The notes under the pieces: model-generated
Databases searched by the model: none
What the model saw: the letters and a program-made list of their open reading frames with translations, nothing else
Told to the model about the DNA's origin: nothing
Source of the DNA: an uncultured Cohaesibacter sp.
GTDB lineage: Bacteria > Pseudomonadota > Alphaproteobacteria > Rhizobiales > Cohaesibacteraceae
DNA: 64,000 bases
Reading direction: 5' to 3'
Assembly: GCF_963676275.1 (NCBI RefSeq)
Contig: NZ_OY781091.1
Location: 186,001-250,000, forward strand
Part shown: positions 9,833-17,993 of the stretch, piece by piece
Layout of the letters: the number at the start of each line of letters is the position of its first letter
How positions within the stretch are numbered: the first letter of the stretch is position 1
Program-made: the position numbers and the translations under genes

Positions 9833-12366
9833 GCGATGATAAATCCCGCTTCGATGATGCTTCGTCCGATGGTTCTTCCTCGGAACAGCAATCCACGCGT
9901 CCTGCCTCTGGCAGGCTGAAGATCAAGCCGATCAAGCCAGTCAGATCAGACAAGGCCACCAGCAGTGAGGGCCGTCGCTCCAATCCCATGCTGCTGAAGG
10001 GAGACCCGCAGAAAAGCCTTTCAGGGGCTTCCTTTGCGCAGGCCGCCCGCAAGTTGGGCGAAGGGGATGTCAGCCTGTCCGAACTGGCGGACTATTCTGC
10101 CGACAATCACCTGACGGATGCAGAAGAAATGGGTCCGGAGCAAATCTCCGCCATCCCGGGAGGTGAAGAAAGCCGGGATTTCGCAAGCGGTGTGGATCCG
10201 GCTGAAGATAAGGTGCCATTCTCCGATTTCGAGCAGCGGCTGGGCATCAGCGAACGCTGGGCTGGTATCGACTATCGCAGTTCGGCGGGGCGATGTGTTC
10301 AGGTTCTGCTGGTTTTGATCGGCTGGGGCGGTGGTGGGCGCCATCTGGCGCAGGTCCTGCCCCATTTCAACACGGTCCATGACATGACCGGTCTGAGGGC
10401 TGTGCTGACAAGGCTCAATTATGTTGCCATTGCCGATGAAGCGCATATTGGACATCTGTCAGAGGAAAAGCTGCCCTGTCTTTACAGCGATGACGCGGAT
10501 GGTATTGTCCGGATCATCCTCTCTGTCGATTATGCGACAGGGCAGGCCAATTGCTTCAACGGACTGACCGGAGAAGAAGAAACGATCCGCTGTCCGGAGC
10601 AGGCGGTGGTGATCCATCACATAAAGCCGCTGGATGTGGCCAACCGGACCCGGTTTGTGCAATCCTTCGGCTGGGTTGCCCATGCGGCGGCGTCTTTCCG
10701 CAAGCTGTTTCTGTCTCTCTTCATCATCAATTTCGGCATCAACCTTGCGGCCATGGCGGTGCCGATCTTCATCATGACCGTCTATGGCTATGCGATCCCC
10801 TCCAAGGCACCCGGCAGCCTGATGATGTTTGTCGTCGGGGTGGGAATGATCGTTGCGGCGGATTATGGCTTGCGCACCTTGCGCACGCGGATTCTGGCCT
10901 ATATCGGCGCGCGCTTTGATACCGCATTGTCGGTCGAGGTTTTCCAGCGGCTGCTCTATCTGCCCTATAGCATGGTGCAGAATGCCTCCATCGGCTCGCA
11001 GCTGTCGCGCCTGAGGCAGTTTGAGAAATTGCGGGAAATCTTTCTGGGCTCTTTCGGAACGGCGGTGCTCGACCTGCCATTCGTGCTGGTCTTCATCACT
11101 GCGATCGCGCTGATTGGTGGCTGGATTGCCGCCATTCCATCCATGTTGGTGGTCTTCTATGTCATACTGGCAGTGGTGTCCGTGCCGATTGCCAAGCGGC
11201 AGACCATGCAATCTGGCGATGCCAAGTCGAAGAAGCAGAATATCATGATGGAACTGTTTCTCATGCATCGCGAAATCAAGAATGTTGGCGGCGAAGCCAT
11301 CTGGCAGAAGCGCTATGAAGATGCATCGGCCAATTTCGCGGCCCTTGATTTCCGCGCCCAGCATTTCTCGCGCCAGATCCAAACCGTCAGTCAGGCCCTC
11401 TCGATGGCAGCGGGCATCACCACGCTGGGGACCGGCACCATCATGGTGATGGAAGGGGATCTGGGAGTTGGTGGACTGATTGCCATCATGGCTCTGATCT
11501 GGCGCGTGCTGGCTCCCTTGCAGAATGCCTTTCTCAGCCTGTCTCGGGTTGGCAAGCTGATCGAGGCCATTCGCATGGTGAACAATCTCATGCGCACCCA
11601 GCCGGAGCGTATACCCGGCATCGTGCCGAGCATTTCCAGAAAATTCAACGGACATATCTCAACCAAGAATCTGTCCTTCCGCTATCCTCAGGCGGCTGAT
11701 GCGGCGATCAAGAGCGCCAATGTGGTTATCAATCCCGGTGAGATCGTAGCCATCACCGGCCCCAGCGGTGGAGGCAAATCGACCTTCTTGAAACTGCTCG
11801 CAGGTCTCTACCGGCCGATCGCCGGCACTGTGGCCTTTGATCATCTGGATATCCGCCAGATGGATCTGGGCGAATTGCGCTTTGAAATCAGCTACCAGCC
11901 AGACAATGCAACCTTCTTCTATGGCACCGTCACTCAGAATTTCCATCTCAATGATCCCGAGGCGGATATCCAGAAGATCACGGGACTGATGCAAACCTTC
12001 AATATCGAAGCTGATCAGCATGATCTGCCCGAAGGCTTGGAAACCCGTCTCAAGGCAGAAACCATCCATCAATTGTCGGACGCACTGAAGCAGAAATTGC
12101 TGCTCTGCCGCAGCTTCAGCAAATCCGCGACCTATTATTTCCTCGATGAACCAGCCAATTATCTGGATTTTGAAACAGACCGCAAATTCATGGACCATCT
12201 GGAGGGTATGCGCGGCTCATCAACCATCCTGTTCACCACCCAGCGCCCCAGTCACATGAAAATGGCAGACCGCATTCTGGTGCTGCATGAAGGGCAGGTC
12301 ATTCTCAACGGTCCGCCCGAGACTGTTCTGCCGCAGCTGGATGCCTTCAACAAATCGGTTGCCTGA
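9829..12366 (+). CDS. Type I secretion ABC transporter with C39-like domain and intact Walker A
   Basis: An 845-aa partner of the preceding ABC protein, starting at an ATG that overlaps its stop (ATGA). A charged, disordered N-terminus (1-130) is followed by a region at about 150-270 placed like the C39-like domain of HlyB-type exporters, with no catalytic Cys/His motif. The membrane domain follows (about 285-600) and then the ATPase. Walker A is intact (GPSGGGKST), as is Walker B with its glutamate (YYFLDEP). The signature is LSDAL rather than LSGGQ, and the H-loop His is replaced (TTQRPS). With its partner it should form a heterodimeric inner-membrane exporter whose two composite ATP sites are both atypical. 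The likely cargo is the RTX protein encoded divergently. Confidence 0.9.
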   Translation: MSDDKSRFDDASSDGSSSEQQSTRPASGRLKIKPIKPVRSDKATSSEGRRSNPMLLKGDPQKSLSGASFAQAARKLGEGDVSLSELADYSADNHLTDAEEMGPEQISAIPGGEESRDFASGVDPAEDKVPFSDFEQRLGISERWAGIDYRSSAGRCVQVLLVLIGWGGGGRHLAQVLPHFNTVHDMTGLRAVLTRLNYVAIADEAHIGHLSEEKLPCLYSDDADGIVRIILSVDYATGQANCFNGLTGEEETIRCPEQAVVIHHIKPLDVANRTRFVQSFGWVAHAAASFRKLFLSLFIINFGINLAAMAVPIFIMTVYGYAIPSKAPGSLMMFVVGVGMIVAADYGLRTLRTRILAYIGARFDTALSVEVFQRLLYLPYSMVQNASIGSQLSRLRQFEKLREIFLGSFGTAVLDLPFVLVFITAIALIGGWIAAIPSMLVVFYVILAVVSVPIAKRQTMQSGDAKSKKQNIMMELFLMHREIKNVGGEAIWQKRYEDASANFAALDFRAQHFSRQIQTVSQALSMAAGITTLGTGTIMVMEGDLGVGGLIAIMALIWRVLAPLQNAFLSLSRVGKLIEAIRMVNNLMRTQPERIPGIVPSISRKFNGHISTKNLSFRYPQAADAAIKSANVVINPGEIVAITGPSGGGKSTFLKLLAGLYRPIAGTVAFDHLDIRQMDLGELRFEISYQPDNATFFYGTVTQNFHLNDPEADIQKITGLMQTFNIEADQHDLPEGLETRLKAETIHQLSDALKQKLLLCRSFSKSATYYFLDEPANYLDFETDRKFMDHLEGMRGSSTILFTTQRPSHMKMADRILVLHEGQVILNGPPETVLPQLDAFNKSVA

Positions 12367-12482
12367 TGGACAATCGGGCGCGCCAATCTCTTTTAGGCAA
12401 GGATGTATTAACCCTGAACGGGCTATTGTTGGGAAAGGTGTGTGGCGGTTGCGGCATTCCATATAGTGGGGAGCATCTTCCG

Positions 12483-12510
12483 GACTGGAAAGGCAAAGGG
12501 CTTTCCAGTC
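12483..12510 (+). repeat. 10-bp hairpin between ABC and HlyD genes
   Basis: Positions 12483-12492 and 12501-12510 are perfect inverted repeats (GACTGGAAAG and its complement) around an 8-nt loop, in the 170-200 nt gap before the adaptor gene. No T-tract follows, so it may be a processing or attenuation element rather than a terminator. Confidence 0.45.
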
Positions 12511-12574
12511 TCGAGTATGCGTAAAACGGAAATGAGGCTTGCGCTTTCCCAAGGCTGGGCAAGGTCATTTCAGG

Positions 12575-13918
12575 GTGAATTTCGTGAAATTGTTCGCGTC
12601 GAAAAGCACAGGTCTTGATTCCAAGACATTGACACTGCCGCTGGCGCTCGAGGCCGAGCAGCCGCCGCAGCTTTTCGCCTATGTGGTGACGGGCTGTCTG
12701 GTGTTTCTAAGTGCATTCATCATCTGGGCCTTTGTCACCTCTGTGCTTGAGGTCACCCATGCTGGCGGCCAGATTCAGCCGATCGGTTCGGTGCAGACCG
12801 TACAGCATCTTGAAGGTGGCTATATCGAGCAAATCCTTGTCTCTGAAGGCGACAGGGTGCGCGCGGGACAGCCGCTGGTGCGTCTGCGCCCGACGGCAAC
12901 AGAGAGCGAGCGCGATCAACTCGCCGTCAGAGCCGCTTCCCTGCGCATGTCGATTGCGACCACCGACGCGCTGATAGATCAGAAAGACAGCCTTTCATTC
13001 GGTGAGCTTGGGCGCCAATATGGCGATATAGCCCAATCCCAGATGGGGGTCTTCTCATCGGAAAAAGAACGCATAAACCGGGAACTGGCGAAATTCGCTT
13101 CCCAGCTTGCCCGTCGCGAAGCGGAATATCGCTCCGCTGTGGCGGAGCAGAAGAGCGCTGTCAAGCGCATGGAAATTGCCAAGGAGCAATTTGACATGCT
13201 CAACGGTCTGCTCAAGCAGCAATATGCCTCCCGCCGGTCGGTGCTGGAAGCCGAAGCCGCGCTGGAAGAAGCCCGCGCCCGGCTCTATTCCCTCGATGGG
13301 CGGATTTCCACCTCCAAGGAGCAGGCCCGCGAAGCCCAGATCCAGCTTGATGAAGCCCGCGCCAATATCTTCAGCGATCTGGCCAAGGAAAAATCCAAGA
13401 ATGCCAGCGAGCTTGCTGAGGTTGATCGCCTGCTTGCCAAGCAGCAGGATCGTGTGACCAGCCTTGATCTGGTCGCGCCGACCGATGGGATCGTTCAGGA
13501 ATTGCCGATCAATACGGTTGGGGCCGTTGTTCGCTCCGGGGAAGTGGTTGCCCGTATTGTGCCTGATGACCGCAAGATCGTGGCTGAAGTGCGGGTCAAG
13601 CCGAAAGATATCGGCCATATTCATCTGAATGCCGATGCAAAGGTAACCGTGTCGGCTTTCGATCCCTATGTTTTCGGCTCGCTTGAAGGCAAGGTCAAAA
13701 CCATCTCCGCAACCTCCTTTGAGGATGAAGAGGGGCAACCCTATTTCAAGGTGCAGGTTGCGCTCGACCAGAATGAGTTCAATCGCAAGGGCATGGCCTA
13801 TCCGGTGCTGCCCGGCATGGTCGTCACCGCCGATATCGTGACCGGTTCCAAATCCCTTGCCCGCTATCTGCTCAAGCCGGTTTACCGCTCCATGGATGTT
13901 GCCTTCTCCGAGCGCTGA
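12575..13918 (+). CDS. HlyD-family type I secretion periplasmic adaptor
   Basis: The product is about 447 aa. It has a short cytoplasmic N-terminus, one membrane segment (LFAYVVTGCLVFLSAFIIWA), a lipoyl-like half motif (IQPIGSVQTVQHLEGGYIEQ), a long coiled-coil hairpin rich in E/A/K/Q (about 100-300), the second lipoyl half (LVAPTDGIVQEL) and a C-terminal beta-barrel. This is the standard HlyD/PrtE/LapC adaptor layout, bridging the ABC dimer and the TolC-like channel. The open frame extends upstream to a TTG at 12539. GTG at 12575 (AAGG 10 nt upstream) or GTG at 12584 (AGGG 8 nt upstream) are more likely starts. It is separated from the ABC pair by a hairpin-containing gap. Confidence 0.9.
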   Translation: MNFVKLFASKSTGLDSKTLTLPLALEAEQPPQLFAYVVTGCLVFLSAFIIWAFVTSVLEVTHAGGQIQPIGSVQTVQHLEGGYIEQILVSEGDRVRAGQPLVRLRPTATESERDQLAVRAASLRMSIATTDALIDQKDSLSFGELGRQYGDIAQSQMGVFSSEKERINRELAKFASQLARREAEYRSAVAEQKSAVKRMEIAKEQFDMLNGLLKQQYASRRSVLEAEAALEEARARLYSLDGRISTSKEQAREAQIQLDEARANIFSDLAKEKSKNASELAEVDRLLAKQQDRVTSLDLVAPTDGIVQELPINTVGAVVRSGEVVARIVPDDRKIVAEVRVKPKDIGHIHLNADAKVTVSAFDPYVFGSLEGKVKTISATSFEDEEGQPYFKVQVALDQNEFNRKGMAYPVLPGMVVTADIVTGSKSLARYLLKPVYRSMDVAFSER

Positions 13919-14055
13919 TCAGTCGGCAAATCGCCTGTCCGTACAAGATTATCAGACATGGCTGGCACACATTGTGCGCTGTTGGCCGCAGCGCAATTAT
14001 GTGGCCAATCTGGCGCGATATGTCTGGGTGTTTCCCCTTTGTTAACCATAAATAC

Positions 14056-14106
14056 CTAAGAGTGGAAGGGTGGCTCGCCTCAGGTGAGCCAGATGCGTCC
14101 TCTTAG
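14056..14106 (+). promoter_or_regulatory. Nested stem-loop in the leader of the tolC-like gene
   Basis: An outer 7-bp stem (14056-14062 with 14100-14106, CTAAGAG/CTCTTAG) encloses an inner 8-bp stem (14072-14079 with 14083-14090, one G-U pair, 3-nt loop). The element ends 54 nt before the chosen start at 14161. It could be a terminator-like or regulatory leader structure; no U-tract is present. Confidence 0.4.
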
Positions 14107-14160
14107 TGAAGCTGTAGCATGAATGGCCAGATGAGAAAATTTCAGGCAAAGGGCGCAATC

Positions 14161-15600
14161 ATGAGCGCCACAGCACCGGTGCTCGGCCCGTGGGGATGTC
14201 GGGCCTTTGCCATGGCGCTGCTGACCGCTAGCCTATGTCTGCCGGTCACGCCCGCCCTTGCGGACAATCTGGCCCAGATGCTTTATGACGTTTACGACAA
14301 TAACCCCGATATTCAGGCCGAAGAGGCCGGGTTCCAGATCAAGCAGGCGGAAACCCAAAAGGCCAATGCGGCCCTGATGCCGCAGGTCAGCGCCTTTGCA
14401 GCCCAGTCGATGGTGGAAGAGGAACTCAAGTCCGGGCGCACCGAACGCACCCGCACCAGCCAGTATGGCATCAAGGCCAGCCAGCGCCTCTTCAATGGCT
14501 TTCAGAGCCGAAACAATCTGATAAAGGCGAAATACCAAGAAAAGTCAGGCTATTATGAGATGCGAAATCGGGAGCGGGAGATCCTTCTCGAAGCGGTCAA
14601 AGCCTATATGGATGTCTATGCAGCGCGCCAAATGATCAGCCTCAGGCGCACGCATGTGACCAATCTGGAAAAGCAGCTCAAGGCCACTCGCGCCCGCATC
14701 AAGGCAGGTGAACTGACCCGGACCGATTTGTCCAAGACCGAAGCATTGCTCTATCGCGCCCGCGCGTCGCTGGAAGGTGCCCATGCAGATCTTGGCGGGG
14801 CGTCCGGGCGATATGAATCTTTGGTTGGCTATGCGCCCGGCGAGTTGATCTTTCCGCAGATGCCCGAGCGCTATCTTCCGGTCAATGCGGAAGAAGCCGC
14901 AAAGAAAGCCATCCGCATGCATCCGGACCTCAGAGCCTCCCGCGCCAATGACAAGGCGGCCGATTATGCGGTCAAGTCAGCCAAGGGTGCTTTCCTGCCA
15001 ACGCTCGATCTGAGCGGTGAATATGCCAATAATTTTGCCTCAAGCGCCGCCGAAACCAACGAGTCCGAACGTTCTGTGTCGCTGCGCCTCAGCCTGCCGC
15101 TGTTTGATGGCGGGGCGCGTGCGTCCGAGGTGCAAAAGGCGCGTGCTGCCAGAAGCCAGCAGTTGCATCAGACCAATGCCCTGACCGCTCGTATCAAGGC
15201 CGACGCGCGCGAACAATATCTGCGCTACAAGGCTGCAGTCGCGTCCGTGCGACAGGCCAGCGCCGAGGTGGAAGCCGCCACCAGTCTGTTGCGCGGCATC
15301 AAGATGGAAGAGAAGGCGGGGCAGCGTTCCTATCTGGACATTCTGGATGCGGAGGTCTCCCTGCTCGATGCACGCGAGCTGAAAATCTATTCGCAGGCAG
15401 ATTCCGTCATTGCGATCTATAGCTATCTTGCCGCTACGGGCCAACTGACCGTATCCGGTGCGCGCAAGGAATTTATCAGCAATGATCCGCAAACAGCTGC
15501 GGTCGTCGCCAAGGCAAAGCGTCTGGCTGCGCTGGAGAAGACGGCTGCAAGGAAAGCCGGACCGCGCCGCTCCGATGATCCATGGAGTGGCTTGCGCTGA
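14161..15600 (+). CDS. TolC-family outer membrane channel of the type I secretion system
   Basis: The 479-aa product has a cleavable signal peptide (hydrophobic FAMALLTASLCLPVTPALA, then DNLAQML). Two related TolC/OEP repeats follow, each with long amphipathic helices and a beta-strand pair: LAQMLYDVYDNNPDIQAEEA begins the first, AAKKAIRMHPDLRASRANDK the second. LRLSLPLFDGGARASEVQKA is the typical late strand motif. It completes the T1SS with the ABC pair and HlyD upstream. An in-frame ATG at 14119 gives 14 more residues, but AAAGGG 8 nt before 14161 supports the shorter form. It carries no lipobox, unlike the RND channel at 52.5 kb. Confidence 0.9.
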   Translation: MSATAPVLGPWGCRAFAMALLTASLCLPVTPALADNLAQMLYDVYDNNPDIQAEEAGFQIKQAETQKANAALMPQVSAFAAQSMVEEELKSGRTERTRTSQYGIKASQRLFNGFQSRNNLIKAKYQEKSGYYEMRNREREILLEAVKAYMDVYAARQMISLRRTHVTNLEKQLKATRARIKAGELTRTDLSKTEALLYRARASLEGAHADLGGASGRYESLVGYAPGELIFPQMPERYLPVNAEEAAKKAIRMHPDLRASRANDKAADYAVKSAKGAFLPTLDLSGEYANNFASSAAETNESERSVSLRLSLPLFDGGARASEVQKARAARSQQLHQTNALTARIKADAREQYLRYKAAVASVRQASAEVEAATSLLRGIKMEEKAGQRSYLDILDAEVSLLDARELKIYSQADSVIAIYSYLAATGQLTVSGARKEFISNDPQTAAVVAKAKRLAALEKTAARKAGPRRSDDPWSGLR

Positions 15601-15818
15601 GGAATATAGTCCCCAGAGTTATCGACTCGCTCGTTCGTTTCATGTGGCTATAAACACAATATTTACGCTAGTCAGAGCTTTTGGGCTTGCAAGGCGCGCT
15701 TTGCGTATTTTGCCCCTGTGTCATTAAGAAGTTTGCCTTAGTCTGGTCTCCATCATAGTCAAAGCCGTCTGCTCTTGGGGAAGAGCGGATAACGCATAGG
15801 GGACACGCGGGGCTCAAC

Positions 15819-17993
15819 ATGGCACTCATCTTGATCGTTGATGATCAGAATACCAATCGACAGATTTATGCCCAGATCGCAAGGCGCATTGAGACCGAAA
15901 TAGACGTGGTCACTTGCTCCGGACCGATCGAGGCGCTCTCCTGGTTGTCGCAGAACAGCCCGGATCTGATCTTGACCGACTTTTCCATGCCCGGAATGCA
16001 GGGCGATGATTTTATTGGCCAGATCCGGTCAGACCGGCGTCTGGCAGATGTGCCTGTCATTGTTGTTACCGTCTTTGAAGATCGCCGCCTGCGCCTGCGC
16101 GCTCTGGACGCCGGGGCGACGGATTTGTTGATCTCGCCCGTCGATCACCGCGAATTCATCGCAAGAGCCCGCAACCTCCTCAAAATGCACCGTCAGAGCA
16201 AAGTGCTCTCCAATCGCGCCAATTCCCTGCTCGAGTCCCTCAAGAAGAGCGAAAGCATTCTGGCCTGGACCCAGCGCGAAAGCGAGTCACGCCTCGTCAA
16301 TGTGATCAACACGCTGCCCGTCATGGTCAGCGCGACGGACCTGGATGGCTGCTATCTTTTCATGAATGTCAATCAGGCCAATTATCTGGGTCTTAAGGTC
16401 GAGCAGGTGGTTGGCCGCCACAGGGCCGAAGTCTTTGGCTCTCAGGTGGCTGAACGCTATGATTCCATTGACCAACTGGTCATTGCGGCAAAACATGGAA
16501 TCCGCTCCTTTGAGGAGGAGATTGTCGGTGCTGATGGCAGCAAGCGGATTTTCCTGACCAATAAATCGCCTCTGGTCGAGGGTGAAAAGGTCATCGGGGT
16601 GGTCACCTCGTCGCAGGATATCACCGATCGCAAGGCCGCCGAGACGCATCTGCATCATCTGGCCCATCACGACAGCTTGACGGGGCTCGCAAACCGCGCC
16701 CTGCTCAGGGATCGCGTCGAGAGGGAAATCGGGCGCTGCCGTCGCGGCGACGGGCGTTTTGCCCTGCATCTGATCGATCTGGATGGCTTCAAGCAGGTCA
16801 ATGACGTGCATGGCCATGGAGTTGGCGATGAATTGCTGGTGCGCGTGGCGGAAGGCTTGCGCGCCATTGGTGGCAAGGAAGATCTGGTTGCCCGGCTCGG
16901 TGGCGACGAATTTGCCATTCTTCAGTCCAACATATCCTCCGATCGGCAGATCGAGGATATGTGCAAGGCCATTATGGAGCATATGCCCGGTACCATTGCT
17001 GGCGCCAAACTGTCCACTCCGGTCACCGCATCGGTTGGTATCGCGGTGCATCCTGAAGATGGCAACAGCTATGAACATCTCATGCGCAACGCCGACCTTG
17101 CCATGTATCGCACCAAGGCGGCCAACGGCAACGGCTTCAGCTTCTTTGTTGCCAACATGGATGTCAGGGCCCGCGAGGAGCAGCGTCTGGACAATACCCT
17201 GCGCGAGGCGCTGGAAAATAACCGCTTCGAGTTGCTCTATCAAAGACAGGTAGACATCAAGACCGGCCAGATTGTCGGCTGCGAAGCCTTGCTGCGCATG
17301 CGCGACATGCATGGTGGGCTGGTGGCTCCGAGTGAATTTCTGGCCCGCGCCGAACGCAACGGCCTCATCATGCCAATCAATGAATGGGTGATCCGCGAGG
17401 CCTGTCGTCAGGGCGCCAGCTGGCGCGAGATGGGGTTGCCCGAATTCACCGTCGGCGTCAATCTGTCTCCCGTCCAGTTCCAGCGCCAGTCGGTGCCGCT
17501 GCTGGTGGCCCGCATATTGGCAGAAACCGGATTGCCGCCGGAATTGCTGGATCTGGAACTGACCGAAAGCATCGTTCTGCATGATCGCAAGCAGGTGGCC
17601 TTGCAGCTGCAACAGCTCAAGGATTTGGGGGTCATGATCTCCATCGATGATTTCGGTACCGGTTGTTCCTCTCTTTCCTATGTGAAGCATTTTCCCGTTG
17701 ACCGCCTCAAGATCGATCAGTCCTTCGTGCATGATCTTCTCAACAATCCCTCTGATGCTGCCATTGTCCGCGCTACCATCAACCTTGGCCATTCTCTCGG
17801 CTTTGAAGTCATCGCGGAAGGGGTGGAAAGCGAGGAAGTTGTCCAGCATCTGGAGATGGAACATTGTGACAAGGCGCAGGGCTATTATTTCGGCAAGCCG
17901 CAATCTGCAGAAAAATTGCAGCAGGCCATCCAGTCGCAAATTACCGGCAACAAACCCTCTATTGGTCAAGTCAAGACGATCGGATTTTCATGA
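15819..17993 (+). CDS. Response regulator with PAS, GGDEF and EAL domains (c-di-GMP turnover)
   Basis: A 724-aa cytoplasmic protein. The N-terminal receiver (1-125) has phosphoacceptor D54 (LILTDFSMP), but the usual KP lysine is replaced by serine (LLISPVDH). A PAS domain (about 160-275) follows, then GGDEF with the exact motif at 361-365, then EAL with E489-A490-L491 plus DDFGTGCSSLSYVKHF and LKIDQSFV, suggesting an intact phosphodiesterase. No RxxD inhibitory site is apparent before GGDEF. It may synthesise or, more likely, degrade c-di-GMP under phosphorelay control. Its stop overlaps the start of the hybrid kinase gene by ATGA, so the two are almost certainly partners. The neighbouring T1SS/RTX genes suggest control of surface attachment. 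Confidence 0.92.
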   Translation: MALILIVDDQNTNRQIYAQIARRIETEIDVVTCSGPIEALSWLSQNSPDLILTDFSMPGMQGDDFIGQIRSDRRLADVPVIVVTVFEDRRLRLRALDAGATDLLISPVDHREFIARARNLLKMHRQSKVLSNRANSLLESLKKSESILAWTQRESESRLVNVINTLPVMVSATDLDGCYLFMNVNQANYLGLKVEQVVGRHRAEVFGSQVAERYDSIDQLVIAAKHGIRSFEEEIVGADGSKRIFLTNKSPLVEGEKVIGVVTSSQDITDRKAAETHLHHLAHHDSLTGLANRALLRDRVEREIGRCRRGDGRFALHLIDLDGFKQVNDVHGHGVGDELLVRVAEGLRAIGGKEDLVARLGGDEFAILQSNISSDRQIEDMCKAIMEHMPGTIAGAKLSTPVTASVGIAVHPEDGNSYEHLMRNADLAMYRTKAANGNGFSFFVANMDVRAREEQRLDNTLREALENNRFELLYQRQVDIKTGQIVGCEALLRMRDMHGGLVAPSEFLARAERNGLIMPINEWVIREACRQGASWREMGLPEFTVGVNLSPVQFQRQSVPLLVARILAETGLPPELLDLELTESIVLHDRKQVALQLQQLKDLGVMISIDDFGTGCSSLSYVKHFPVDRLKIDQSFVHDLLNNPSDAAIVRATINLGHSLGFEVIAEGVESEEVVQHLEMEHCDKAQGYYFGKPQSAEKLQQAIQSQITGNKPSIGQVKTIGFS

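Noticed and set aside
10459-11655. 398-codon minus-strand frame opposite the second ABC gene
   Set aside because: It is His/Gln/Asp-rich, typical of antisense reading of a membrane protein gene, with no motif.
16287-17969. 560-codon minus-strand frame opposite the GGDEF-EAL gene
   Set aside because: The plus-strand protein has intact REC, PAS, GGDEF and EAL motifs; the reverse frame has no family features.
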